This document shows positions 18,746 to 27,341 of a DNA stretch of 64,000 nt, in pieces (within the stretch, counting starts at the first letter, position 1; the number at the start of each line of letters is the position of its first letter). A program made the position numbers and the translations under genes. Below the pieces are notes generated by a model. That model was not told the DNA's origin. It saw only the letters and a program-made list of their open reading frames with translations, and ran no database searches. Location of the stretch: positions 1 to 64,000 of the forward strand of contig NZ_CYPU01000021.1 of the NCBI RefSeq assembly GCF_001458195.1, read 5' to 3'. Origin of the DNA: Ruegeria atlantica (GTDB taxonomy: Bacteria; Pseudomonadota; Alphaproteobacteria; Rhodobacterales; Rhodobacteraceae).

Positions 18746-18800
18746 AGTTTGGGCAACCAACGCTGAGTTTCTTATCTATTGATTCTAACTTGTTCGCCGA

Positions 18801-18835
18801 AATTAAAAAAATGGAAAATATAAATTTTTTTAATT
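18801..18835. promoter_or_regulatory. A/T inverted repeat in the iclR-TRAP gap
   Basis: AATTAAAAAAAT (18801-18812) and ATTTTTTTAATT (18824-18835) are perfect inverted copies around 11 A/T-rich bases. It sits about 55 bases upstream of the iclR start. It may be part of its promoter or an upstream activating element; the T-run also allows a terminator-like structure. Confidence 0.4.
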
Positions 18836-18875
18836 CAATTTGTTAAACGAATATAAGGTAAAAAAGCTAAGGAGT

Positions 18876-18893
18876 TTCCAAAATATTTTGAAA
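18876..18893. promoter_or_regulatory. Palindrome with core CAAAATATTTTG, candidate IclR operator
   Basis: An 18-base near-palindrome (17 of 18 positions in symmetric pairs except one pair) with a perfect 12-base core at 18879-18890. Length, A/T-rich centre and place in the divergent gap fit operators of IclR-family proteins. Direct binding is inference. Confidence 0.45.
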
Positions 18894-18908
18894 ACTTGGA
18901 TTTTTGTC

Positions 18909-18963
18909 ATATCGTTGTCACCATCCGCAGGATAGCGGATTGGTGCTAATTCCGAAACGATAT
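18909..18963 (+). promoter_or_regulatory. Structured leader upstream of the TRAP operon
   Basis: Nested complementary segments: ATATCGTT (18909-18916) with AACGATAT (18956-18963), and inside it CACC-ATCCGC (18919-18928) with GCGGAT-T-GGTG (18935-18945). Together they can fold into one long interrupted hairpin ending 28 bases before the first TRAP gene. It could be an operator, a mRNA-stabilising stem or an attenuator; no known riboswitch pattern was recognised. Confidence 0.4.
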
Positions 18964-18991
18964 CGGAGGCGGCCCAGTCAAGGGAGGAAAC

Positions 18992-20086
18992 ATGACAAAA
19001 TCTTTGAACCGCAGGGGTTTCCTGCGTGGATCTGCTGTTGTTGGCGCTGGTGCGCTTGCAGCACCGGCTGTCCATGCGCAGGAAGGAACCACACTTAAGA
19101 TGCAGGCTGCTTGGGGCGGCGGCATCTTTCTTGAAAACGCGCAGTCCTATGTGAACCGTGTAAACGAGATGTCTGGTGGCAAGCTTTCGATCGAACTGCT
19201 GCCAGTAAACTCAGTTGTGAAAACCAGCCAGATGCAGGACGCGGTTCACCGCGGCGTTCTGGATGCTGCGCATTATGTTCCAGCGTATTGGTATTCCAAG
19301 TCCAAAACGGCATCTCTGTTCGGAACCGGCCCCTGCTTTGGCTGGTCCAGTCAGGAAGTTCTGGGCTGGGTGAACTATGGCGGTGGCCAGGAATTGTTTG
19401 ATGAGCTGATGGGGATACTCGAACTCAACGTTGTTTCCTTCTTCAATTCGCCGATGCCGGCTCAGCCTCTTGGGTGGTTCAAGGAAGAGATCACTGGCGC
19501 GGATCAAATGAACGGCTTGAAGTATCGGACCGTTGGTCTTGCCGCGGATGTTCTGCTTGAGATGGGCATGTCCGTGGTGCAGCTGCCAGGCGGTGAAATC
19601 CAGCCTGCAATGAAATCAGGCCTGATTGATGCCGCAGAGTTCAACAATCCGACGTCGGACCGCGACTTTGGTATGCAGGATGTGTCCAAACATTACCATC
19701 TTGCGTCGTTCCACCAGAGTCAGGAGTTCTTTGAAGTTACCTTCAACAAGGACAAGTACAACGCACTGGCGCCAGAACTTCAGGCGATCCTTAAATACGC
19801 GTCCGAAGCTGAGAACTCTAACTTCTACTGGAACAACACCAAGCGTTATTCCGAAGACCTTGTCACGCTTGCGGAAGAGCAAGGGGTCAACGTCTATCGG
19901 ACGCCGGACAGCGTAATGCAAGCGCAGCTTGAAGCTTGGGACGTTGTGGTTGAGCGGATCTCAAATGAAGACCCCTTCTTTGCCAAAGTCATCGAAAGCC
20001 AGATGGCCTACGCGAAGACCGTGATGAATTACCTCAACCTGAACCAGCCGGACTACAAGCTGGCCTATAAGCATTATTTCGGCTGA
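18992..20086 (+). CDS. TRAP transporter periplasmic solute-binding protein (DctP family)
   Basis: A 364-residue binding protein. It begins with a Tat-type signal (LNRRGFLRGSAVVGAG, cut near VHAQEG). The body shows DctP-family features: VNRVNEMSGGKLSIELLPV, MQDAVHRGVLDAAHYVPAYW, and GLKYRTVGLAADVLLEMG, where the conserved arginine binds the carboxylate of the ligand, followed by the KSGLIDAAEFNNPTSD segment. The pattern is nearest to TakP-like 2-oxo-acid binders, but the ligand is not fixed by this. A strong AAGGGAGG precedes the ATG. First gene of a seven-gene operon. Confidence 0.9.
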   Translation: MTKSLNRRGFLRGSAVVGAGALAAPAVHAQEGTTLKMQAAWGGGIFLENAQSYVNRVNEMSGGKLSIELLPVNSVVKTSQMQDAVHRGVLDAAHYVPAYWYSKSKTASLFGTGPCFGWSSQEVLGWVNYGGGQELFDELMGILELNVVSFFNSPMPAQPLGWFKEEITGADQMNGLKYRTVGLAADVLLEMGMSVVQLPGGEIQPAMKSGLIDAAEFNNPTSDRDFGMQDVSKHYHLASFHQSQEFFEVTFNKDKYNALAPELQAILKYASEAENSNFYWNNTKRYSEDLVTLAEEQGVNVYRTPDSVMQAQLEAWDVVVERISNEDPFFAKVIESQMAYAKTVMNYLNLNQPDYKLAYKHYFG

Positions 20087-20167
20087 GAGGTGTAAATCGT
20101 TGAAAAGGGAAAGTCGCGCTTTTGCGCGGCTTTCTGAACACCGGGCAGAACAGGCGAGGGACTGACC

Positions 20168-20776
20168 TTGATCAAAACAATCCACGCCATCGAAGGGCTA
20201 AGCCAATGGGTCGGCAAAGCCTTCGGATGGTGCATCCTTATTCTGACACTTTCCGTGTCTTACGAAGTGTTCGTCCGGTACGTGCTAAACAAGCCAACCG
20301 TCTGGGCGTTCGACATGATGGTCCAGATGTATGGCGCGTTGTTTCTAATGGCCGGGGCCTATGCGTTGGCACAAGACGCACATGTCCGCGGCGATGTTTT
20401 GTACCGACTATTCTCAGTCCGCTGGCAGGCTCGCGTCGATTTTGTTCTATATATCCTTTTCTTCTTTCCCGGCATGTTTGCTCTGTTCTGGTACGGGTGG
20501 GAGATCGCAAAGGACAGTTGGCGCTATGAGGAGGTCAGCTGGAACAGCCCTGCCCGTATCCAGATTTACTTCTTCAAAACACTGATCCCAGTCGCTGGTT
20601 TCCTACTGATGCTTCAAGGAATTGCCGAAATGGCCCGATGCTGGCTGGCGATGCGAAATGGTGTATGGCTTGAGCGGCTGGATGACGTTCGCGAGACCGA
20701 AGACATGTTGATGGAAGAGACTATCGACAAAATTCGGACAACGGGTTCAAAAGAGGGAGGCCGTCGCGATGACTGA
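20168..20776 (+). CDS. TRAP transporter small membrane subunit (DctQ family)
   Basis: A 202-residue, four-helix membrane protein (FGWCILILTLSVSYEVFVRY, MMVQMYGALFLMAGAYALA, FVLYILFFFPGMFALFWYGW, LIPVAGFLLMLQGIAEM). The FVRYVLNKPTVWAFD segment is typical of DctQ. It starts at a TTG (20168) with GCGAGGG upstream and its end overlaps the large-subunit gene by 8 bases. It joins the binding protein to the transport channel. The charged C-terminal tail is longer than usual. Confidence 0.9.
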   Translation: MIKTIHAIEGLSQWVGKAFGWCILILTLSVSYEVFVRYVLNKPTVWAFDMMVQMYGALFLMAGAYALAQDAHVRGDVLYRLFSVRWQARVDFVLYILFFFPGMFALFWYGWEIAKDSWRYEEVSWNSPARIQIYFFKTLIPVAGFLLMLQGIAEMARCWLAMRNGVWLERLDDVRETEDMLMEETIDKIRTTGSKEGGRRDD

Positions 20777-22133
20777 TCCACAAGTCGCCATCATGATGCT
20801 CAGCCTCTTCATTCTTTTGGTGTTGCTGGGCTTTCCAATAGCGTTCACCTTGCTCGCCATGGGTGTTGGTTTTGGGTACTACGCCTACTACCAGTCTGCG
20901 CCTGAGAGCATTTCGGACATCTTCAACAACAACATCTTCTACCTTCTCAACCAAAACACCTACTCGGTGATGGAGAACGACACGCTTGTTGCCATCCCAC
21001 TGTTCTTATTTATGGGGTACGTGGTCGAGAGGGCGAACATCGTTGATCGACTATTTTTTTCTTTGTACATGGCGGCGCGAAACTTGCCAGGTTCCCTAGC
21101 CATTGCGGCGTTACTTACCTGTGCGGTTTTCTCGACAGCGTCCGGAATTGTTGGTGCAGTTGTTACGTTGATGGGTCTGCTTGCCTACCCTGCGATGGCC
21201 AATGCCGGGTATCAACGCAGTTTCGCCTCTGGCGTTATCTGCGCGGGCGGAACTTTGGGAATTCTGATCCCGCCGTCGATCATGCTGATCGTCTATGCCG
21301 CTATTGCCGAGCTTTCACCGTTGCGATTGTACGCTGCGGCAGTTTTCCCGGGCCTTATGTTGGCGGGGTTGTACATCGTTTACGTCATGGTTCGTGTCTG
21401 GTTGAACCCGGCCCTGGCACCGAAACCACAGGAGGAAGACATTCCTCCGAAACGGCAGATCTATATGGATTTGCTGGTTTCATTCGTGCCGTTGACCGTC
21501 TTGATTATGCTGGTGCTTGGCTCAATTTTGGGAGGTCTGGCGACACCGGCTGAAGCGGCCGCAATGGGCGCATTGGGTGGGTTGGTGCTAGCGATGCTCT
21601 ACAGATCGCTCACATGGGAAAAGGTAAAGCAGAGTGTCTTCCTCACAGCCAAGGCCACCGCAATGGTGTGCTGGTTGTTCGTTGGTTCCTGGACCTTTGC
21701 ATCGATCTTTTCCTATCTCGGCGGGCATGATGTGATCGAGCATTGGGTCGTAGGCATGAACCTTCAACCCTGGCAATTCCTAGTTCTTGCTCAGTTGATC
21801 ATCTTCCTGCTGGGATGGCCGCTTGAATGGTCCGAGATATTAATTATCTTCGTGCCGATCTTTCTGCCAATGCTGGATACGTTTGGGGTCAATCCGTATT
21901 TCTTCGCGATGCTGGTTGCTCTGAATCTGCAGACCTCGTTCCTGACACCACCCATGGCGATGTCAGCGTACTATCTTAAAGGGGTTCTCAAAAACCAGAT
22001 TCAGCTTATGGAAATCTTCAAAGGTCTGATGCCTTATTTGGGCATCGTGATACTGTGTATGGTGCTGATGTATCAGTTCCCGGGGATCGCGCTGTGGCTA
22101 CCTGACTACCTGTTCGGGGTTTGGGTGCCATGA
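20769..22133 (+). CDS. TRAP transporter large membrane subunit (DctM family)
   Basis: A 454-residue channel subunit of about 12 membrane helices, driven by a sodium or proton gradient. Family signatures: GFPIAFTLLAMGVGFG near the start, PLFLFMGYVVERANI, ASGIVGAVVTLMGLLAYPAM, GGTLGILIPPSIMLIVY and LNLQTSFLTPPMAMSAYYLK. It overlaps the small subunit by 8 bases and its stop overlaps the amidase start (ATGA), so all are cotranslated. Confidence 0.93.
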   Translation: MTDPQVAIMMLSLFILLVLLGFPIAFTLLAMGVGFGYYAYYQSAPESISDIFNNNIFYLLNQNTYSVMENDTLVAIPLFLFMGYVVERANIVDRLFFSLYMAARNLPGSLAIAALLTCAVFSTASGIVGAVVTLMGLLAYPAMANAGYQRSFASGVICAGGTLGILIPPSIMLIVYAAIAELSPLRLYAAAVFPGLMLAGLYIVYVMVRVWLNPALAPKPQEEDIPPKRQIYMDLLVSFVPLTVLIMLVLGSILGGLATPAEAAAMGALGGLVLAMLYRSLTWEKVKQSVFLTAKATAMVCWLFVGSWTFASIFSYLGGHDVIEHWVVGMNLQPWQFLVLAQLIIFLLGWPLEWSEILIIFVPIFLPMLDTFGVNPYFFAMLVALNLQTSFLTPPMAMSAYYLKGVLKNQIQLMEIFKGLMPYLGIVILCMVLMYQFPGIALWLPDYLFGVWVP

Positions 22134-23485
22134 CCAAGCATGATCTGGCCCTGTTCTCTGCGGTTCAATCCGCCGAGGCCATTCAAAATGGGCGCATATC
22201 ATCCGAAGCATTGGTCGAAGCCTGCCTTAAGCGCATTGAAGAGACCGACAGTGTTATCCGCGCCTGGGCTTATCTTGATGCAGGCGTGGCGCTAGATCAG
22301 GCGCGCGAGATGGATCGCATCCGCAAAGCGGGCCGGGCTACTGGTCCACTGCACGGTGTGCCCGTTGGGCTGAAAGATATCGTCGATACGAATGACATGC
22401 CCACACAGCGCGGCACAACGATCTTTTCAGGTCGGCGATCAGAAACAGATGCAAGGCTTGTCGAACATCTGCGAGAGGCTGGTGCGGTGATTATGGGTAA
22501 GACCAAGACCACTGAATTTGCCTTCATGCATCCAACGGACACCACTAACCCCTTCAACTCGGCCCGAACACCGGGCGGATCGTCAAGCGGGTCTGCTGCG
22601 GCGGTGGCAGCCCGACACGTACCACTAGCCATTGGGACGCAAACCGGGGGGTCCGTTATTCGCCCAGCGTCCTTCTGCGGCGTCTATGGCTTCAAGCCAA
22701 CCCAAGGAACGATCTCTCGAACAGGGGTGTTTCGGACATCGGTGTCGCTGGACCAAGTCGGCGGGTTTGCGAACTCTCTTGAAGACATCGCATTGCTGAC
22801 GGACGTGATATCTGGCTACGATCAAAGCGATCCAGCCAGCTTTGCACGACCACGCGCGAAAATGTTGGAAGGAGCCCAGGCAGAGGTTCCGGTTGAGCCG
22901 AACATTGCCCGGCTTGATTTTCCGTTCGACGATCGTTTGGACGCGGATACAGTTGAAGGTATCAATGCCGTAATCGATGGCTTGGGAGGGCAGGTCGAGC
23001 GGTTTTCGGCATCCCCTGAACTGTCTGATCTAATTAATGTTCACAAAACGATCTATGATTACGAAATTCGCCAGAATATGGCTGAGATTTCCGAAAATCA
23101 TTGGCCTGCGATTAGCACCGAGATGCAGTCTGCAGTTAACCGCGGAGCAGAAATTAGTGCGACGCAATATGAAGATGCCTTGTTAGTCATGGCGTCGGCG
23201 CAAAGCTTTTTTACGGAATACTTCAACGATTTTGATGCAATTCTGGCCCCTTCGGCCAAAGGAGAGGCAGTGCCACTGAACGCAGGGCACACTGGAGATT
23301 CAGTTTTTTGCCTAGCTTGGACATTGGCGGGTCTGCCGTGCCTCACGCTGCCTTTACTGGTTGGGCAGAACGACCTGCCCATCGGTGTGCAATTAATTGG
23401 TGCGGTTGAAGAAGATGACCGATTGCTGCGCACGGCATCATGGGTCCAACGCAGCCTCAACGCACAGGAACAACAAGGAGAGTAA
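22130..23485 (+). CDS. Amidase signature family hydrolase
   Basis: A 451-residue amidase. The Ser-cisSer-Lys triad is present: Lys82 (VPVGLKDIVDT), Ser151 (TPGGSSSGSAAAVA) and nucleophile Ser175 (GTQTGGSVIRPASF), with the usual 24-residue spacing between the serines. It is shorter than GatA and is a separate enzyme from the true gatA at 62268. The start is the ATG in an ATGA overlap with dctM; a TTG at 22121 is less likely. Its place between the transporter and two dehydrogenases suggests that it opens an imported amide, releasing ammonia and an acid (inference). Confidence 0.9.
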   Translation: MTKHDLALFSAVQSAEAIQNGRISSEALVEACLKRIEETDSVIRAWAYLDAGVALDQAREMDRIRKAGRATGPLHGVPVGLKDIVDTNDMPTQRGTTIFSGRRSETDARLVEHLREAGAVIMGKTKTTEFAFMHPTDTTNPFNSARTPGGSSSGSAAAVAARHVPLAIGTQTGGSVIRPASFCGVYGFKPTQGTISRTGVFRTSVSLDQVGGFANSLEDIALLTDVISGYDQSDPASFARPRAKMLEGAQAEVPVEPNIARLDFPFDDRLDADTVEGINAVIDGLGGQVERFSASPELSDLINVHKTIYDYEIRQNMAEISENHWPAISTEMQSAVNRGAEISATQYEDALLVMASAQSFFTEYFNDFDAILAPSAKGEAVPLNAGHTGDSVFCLAWTLAGLPCLTLPLLVGQNDLPIGVQLIGAVEEDDRLLRTASWVQRSLNAQEQQGE

Positions 23486-23489
23486 ACGT

Positions 23490-23684
23490 ATGTCGCGGCT
23501 GACAAACATTATCATGGGCTTGATTGGTATTGGCCTGATGATGACTTTCATTCTTGGCCTCGCGCACAGTATTTCGACCGGTTTCGCCGGGTTTCGGGGT
23601 GGTTTGCCGTTTCTGTGCATTGCGGTCTTCGTCATAGCCCTTGCGCTATACAATTTCTGGGAAGACGCCGTTAAAAAGGACTGA
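23490..23684 (+). CDS. Small two-helix membrane protein of the TRAP operon
   Basis: A 64-residue protein with two hydrophobic segments (IIMGLIGIGLMMTFILGLAH and GLPFLCIAVFVIALALYNFW) and a short charged tail (EDAVKKD). AGGAGAG precedes the ATG; it lies 4 bases after the amidase and 4 bases before the hydroxyacid dehydrogenase, so it is clearly in the operon. Small membrane proteins of this type are seen in some TRAP loci, but I cannot assign a role. Confidence 0.8.
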   Translation: MSRLTNIIMGLIGIGLMMTFILGLAHSISTGFAGFRGGLPFLCIAVFVIALALYNFWEDAVKKD

Positions 23685-23688
23685 TCTC

Positions 23689-24651
23689 ATGAGCGACAAA
23701 CCAGTCCTCTGGCTTCCACGCCGGCTGTCCGACGCGACCATCGATCGTGCACGTCGGGACTACGACGTAATCCTCAACGATGCCGACACGCCGGGCACGG
23801 CAGAAGAGATCATTGCCATGAGTGCACAGGTCGACGCAATGATGCCCTGTCATTCAGAACACTTCTCTGCTGACGTCGTTTCACAACTCGACCCGCGACT
23901 GAAAATTATTGCGAACCATTCTGTTGGCGTGGATCATTGCGACCTGCCGGCTTTGGCATCAAGAGGGATCGTCGTTACAAACACACCCGATGTCCTTTCT
24001 GACGCCACTGCGGAATTAGCAATGCTTCTGATGCTCGGCGCGGCGCGACATGCAGTCCGCGGCGACCGTCTCATGCGCACAGGTAACTGGGACAGTTGGA
24101 GCCCTTCGTTTATGGTCGGCAAGCAAGTAACCGGGGCACGACTGGGGATCATCGGAATGGGGCGCGTGGGTCGGGCATTTGCAGCGAAGGCACGCGGGTT
24201 TGACATGGAAATCCACTATTTCAACCGCACACGCCTGTCACCTGATCAGGAACAGGGAGCTATGTATCATGAAAGCGTCAACACCCTTCTGCCAGTGTCC
24301 GACTATCTATCGCTTCATTGCCCAGCTACGCCCGAAACACTAGACCTTATGAATGCCAAACGGTTAGCTGCGCTGCCTGACGGTTCAATACTAGTCAACT
24401 CTGCACGCGGTGCCCTTGTGGACGAAGACGCGCTACTGAACGCGATTGAAAGTGACAAATTAGCTGCCGCAGGTCTTGATTGCTTCAAGATAGAACCGGG
24501 CGGCAACCCAAAGTTCGCAGCTCACGAGAACATCTTCATGTTGCCCCATATCGGAAGCGCAACAACTAAAACCCGCGACGCTATGGGCTTTCGCGCTTTA
24601 GACAATTTAGATGCTTTCTTTGCAGGTAATACACCGCAAGACCTTTTATAG
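23689..24651 (+). CDS. D-isomer-specific 2-hydroxyacid dehydrogenase
   Basis: A 320-residue NAD(P)-dependent dehydrogenase that interconverts a 2-hydroxy acid and a 2-oxo acid. The Rossmann motif GIIGMGRVGRAF is at residues 153-164 and the catalytic residues are Arg240 (VNSARGALVDE), Glu269 (FKIEPG) and His287 (LPHIGSAT). Its start at 23689 has AAAGGA upstream. The substrate may be glyoxylate, hydroxypyruvate or a similar acid; the operon suggests a product of the amidase reaction. Confidence 0.88.
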   Translation: MSDKPVLWLPRRLSDATIDRARRDYDVILNDADTPGTAEEIIAMSAQVDAMMPCHSEHFSADVVSQLDPRLKIIANHSVGVDHCDLPALASRGIVVTNTPDVLSDATAELAMLLMLGAARHAVRGDRLMRTGNWDSWSPSFMVGKQVTGARLGIIGMGRVGRAFAAKARGFDMEIHYFNRTRLSPDQEQGAMYHESVNTLLPVSDYLSLHCPATPETLDLMNAKRLAALPDGSILVNSARGALVDEDALLNAIESDKLAAAGLDCFKIEPGGNPKFAAHENIFMLPHIGSATTKTRDAMGFRALDNLDAFFAGNTPQDLL

Positions 24652-24665
24652 ATTAGGAAACTTTA

Positions 24666-25538
24666 ATGGCAAAAATTGCTTTTCTAGGCCTAGGCGTAAT
24701 GGGTTTTCCGATGGCGGGCCACCTGCAGGCTGCAGGGCACGATGTAACAGTTTTCAACCGGACTACAGCCAAAGCCGAAGCATGGGTTGCAGCACATGGT
24801 GGCACCATGGGCACGACTCCACATCAAGCCTCAGAAGGCGTGGAATTCGTCATGACTTGCGTTGGCAATGACGATGACTTGCGCAGCGTTTGCACAGGAG
24901 AGGATGGCGCCTTCGCGGGCATGTCAAAGAGCGCTACGCTCGTCGACCACACCACCGTATCAGCAAAGGTCACGAGCGAACTTTATGCCGCTGCCAAGGA
25001 TCAAGGCTTAGGCTTTTTAGACGCCCCAATCTCGGGCGGTCAGGCAGGCGCTGAAAACGGCGTTCTGTCGATTATGTGTGGCGGGGACCAGCCGGTGTAT
25101 GACGCGGCTGAACCCATCATGCATGTATACTCGAAAATTTGTCGTCGGATTGGGGCGAGCGGTGCAGGACAGTTGACAAAAATGAGCAACCAAATCGCTA
25201 TCGCTGGCTTGGTTCAAGGATTGAGTGAAGCGTTACACTTCGCAGAGAGGGCTGGTCTCGATGGTGGCGCTGTTGTCGAAGTCATCAGCCAAGGGGCGGC
25301 CGGAAGCTGGCAGATGGACAATAGATACGAGACCATGCTCGGTGACCAATTTGACCACGGGTTTGCCGTGGACTGGATGCGCAAAGACCTAGGTATTTGC
25401 CTAGATACTGCCAGTGAAAATGGTGCGAGCCTGCCCGTGACAGCGTTGGTAGATCAATTCTACAAGGACGTTCAGAAACTTGGCGGCGGTCGATGGGATA
25501 CCTCGTCGTTGCTAAAAAGACTTCGGGCATTTGACTGA
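24666..25538 (+). CDS. NAD-dependent beta-hydroxyacid dehydrogenase (3-hydroxyisobutyrate dehydrogenase-like)
   Basis: A 290-residue enzyme of the 6-phosphogluconate/3-hydroxyisobutyrate dehydrogenase superfamily. The N-terminal Rossmann motif is FLGLGVMGFPMAGHL. The substrate-binding loop is DAPISGGQAGAENG and catalytic Lys172 is in GQLTKMSNQIAIAG. Members reduce or oxidise tartronate semialdehyde, succinic semialdehyde or methylmalonate semialdehyde. It follows the 2-hydroxyacid dehydrogenase by 14 bases and ends the operon. Having both dehydrogenase types suggests a C3-C4 hydroxyacid route, for example through tartronate semialdehyde and glycerate, but the pathway is not proven. Confidence 0.88.
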   Translation: MAKIAFLGLGVMGFPMAGHLQAAGHDVTVFNRTTAKAEAWVAAHGGTMGTTPHQASEGVEFVMTCVGNDDDLRSVCTGEDGAFAGMSKSATLVDHTTVSAKVTSELYAAAKDQGLGFLDAPISGGQAGAENGVLSIMCGGDQPVYDAAEPIMHVYSKICRRIGASGAGQLTKMSNQIAIAGLVQGLSEALHFAERAGLDGGAVVEVISQGAAGSWQMDNRYETMLGDQFDHGFAVDWMRKDLGICLDTASENGASLPVTALVDQFYKDVQKLGGGRWDTSSLLKRLRAFD

Positions 25539-25640
25539 ACCACAAAAGTGCGCGCACGAATTCACCAACAACTTAATAATTATGACGCAATCCGTTCTTA
25601 TGACTAATCCTGTCCAAAAATATGATTTGATGCGTCTGCT

Positions 25641-25710
25641 TTGGGCTCGGAGCAGTCGTTCGCTGCGCGATGCATCAATGACTGCGTAGCAGACTTAGCC
25701 GCCGTTCGCC
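25641..25710. repeat. Intergenic repeat, clear copy 2
   Basis: Starts TTGGGCTCGGAGCAGTCG and ends GCCGCCGTTCGCC. 54 of 70 bases match 11088-11157 by hand alignment. It sits between two convergent genes (25538 and 25826); a further related fragment follows (to about 25770, AATGACCGCTGTCG). There is no open frame in the gap. Confidence 0.6.
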
Positions 25711-25825
25711 GCGTCCACCCGAATGACCGCTGTCGATACTGGCCTTGGTGTTGACTGCAGCAATCCAGTCCTAGACAGCCTGAGTTCGATGCCGTTTGGG
25801 CTAACTGCTTGCCGCTTCCAAACAC

Positions 25826-27130
25826 CTAGTTGTTTGTGGCTTCCACTGTCCTAATACTCGAAATAATCTCTTCGACATGCTGTGGGTCTCGGAAAACACC
25901 GGTCAGTATCTTTTCCACGTCGGCATCAGGCCAGGACTTCTTCATCTCAATGTGTTTTCGTGCTGCGTCTTTGGTCCGACCAAGCTTAAACAGTGCCGCG
26001 ACCTGATATGCGAAGGATGGCGCGCTGATCGGATCACCATAATCTGCGGCTTGTGAAAACGCCTCCAGAGATTTTCGGTAATTGCCTAAGTGAAAATTTG
26101 ACGCACCATAAATGTTTCGATTGGCAAAGCGTTGATTGCTTGGGCCCAAGTTCATTGCCTTCGTGGCTGAACTGACCGCCTCGGCAAAGCGGCCAGAAAA
26201 TAATGCGATAGAACCATGTATGTCCAAAATATATCCATCCGCAGGCGCCAATTTCACGGCTCTTGACGATATCCTCATTGCCTCTTCGAAATCGCGGTCG
26301 GAAAATTTCACCCAGGCTTGAACGGACTGTGCCCATGGGTCAGAGGGGGCGAGGCTGGACGCGCGTTCGGCCATAGAGCGAGCTTGATCCAGAAGGGCGC
26401 TTTTTTCTGGACCCTTTGATGTCAATATTGAAAGTGTCGCATAGGTCTGCGCTGATCCAGCATAGCCACCGAAATAGTCCGGGCCCAGTTCGATAACCCG
26501 TGCGAACACCTCGTTTACCAACTCTTGTCGCGGTCGATCAAAAATGGGAAACATCATGCGTCGAGCTTGTTCAGCAAGATTTACGGCTTGCAAGGACGAG
26601 CCGGACTGCTCACGCAGCGCTTGGCGTTTCAGTACATCCTGATTTGTATTTTCTAAGTGCGGTCGCATTGCTGGTTCGCGCTGCAAAGGGCCTAGTGCGA
26701 TGAAGACACCAAGCGCCGTCCCCGCAGCAAAAGTCAGAGCTGCCAAGCCAAAGGTGCGCTTGGATGATGCGGCCTCGTTGTTGGGTGCCATTTCGACTTT
26801 TTCAAATCGCGGCCTGTATCCGCCGGTATCGACAAAAATCCGGACGGGATCCGCGGCGCCGACAGTGTCGTAGTAGTGCTCCAGATTTTGCCTGAGCCGA
26901 CGCGCATCTACTCTAACGACATTGTCTGCATCCACCTCTTCCGACGGGCTTCGGTCGTATACGTCCTGAGCGATTGTCTTGCCTCTGATCGACTCGCCCT
27001 GACCGGCCATTTCTTCGTTGACGATGTAAGTCAGGAAGGCACGAAGACGATCCAGATGTGAAAACAGGTCACTATCGCAGACAGCCTGCAACGCGGCCTG
27101 TTTTTCAGCGATATGGATGCCGTCTTCCAT
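25826..27130 (-). CDS. Membrane regulator: winged-helix-like N-terminus, one TM helix, TPR repeats
   Basis: A 434-residue protein. Residues about 15-110 carry the conserved segment seen in many rhizobial and roseobacter TPR/cyclase-type proteins (RLRAFLTYIVNEEMAGQGES, TIAQDVYDR, ADNVVRVDARRLRQNLEHYY, GGYRPRFE), probably DNA-binding. A single membrane helix (FGLAALTFAAGTALGVFIAL) follows, then TPR-like helices (residues about 180-400). The ATG at 27130 has AAGGAT eight bases upstream; an earlier start at 27205 is weak. It may sense an envelope signal and act on genes, perhaps on the adjacent, divergently transcribed MBL gene, as in CadC-like proteins (inference). Confidence 0.75.
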   Translation of the reverse strand: MEDGIHIAEKQAALQAVCDSDLFSHLDRLRAFLTYIVNEEMAGQGESIRGKTIAQDVYDRSPSEEVDADNVVRVDARRLRQNLEHYYDTVGAADPVRIFVDTGGYRPRFEKVEMAPNNEAASSKRTFGLAALTFAAGTALGVFIALGPLQREPAMRPHLENTNQDVLKRQALREQSGSSLQAVNLAEQARRMMFPIFDRPRQELVNEVFARVIELGPDYFGGYAGSAQTYATLSILTSKGPEKSALLDQARSMAERASSLAPSDPWAQSVQAWVKFSDRDFEEAMRISSRAVKLAPADGYILDIHGSIALFSGRFAEAVSSATKAMNLGPSNQRFANRNIYGASNFHLGNYRKSLEAFSQAADYGDPISAPSFAYQVAALFKLGRTKDAARKHIEMKKSWPDADVEKILTGVFRDPQHVEEIISSIRTVEATNN

Positions 27131-27341
27131 CAATATCCTTATTTCTGAAGGTGATGGGTCACCATATTCACATGTAATGATGCACCGAAAACGGACGTGA
27201 GTCACCCCTGTGTCACCGTGAGTCCATTACGAGCGCCCCAACTTTGAGGAACGTTGGTTTGGCATCATCACGGATGCACGCCGTCATTTCCGTTTTCTCA
27301 ATGGAACACGGTCGGCTCTAGCGGAAAAGGGAGTTCACATC

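Noticed and set aside
22130..23485. A second gatA
   Set aside because: It is shorter than GatA, lacks the tRNA-linked features, and lies in a TRAP operon; the true gatA with gatC is at 62268.
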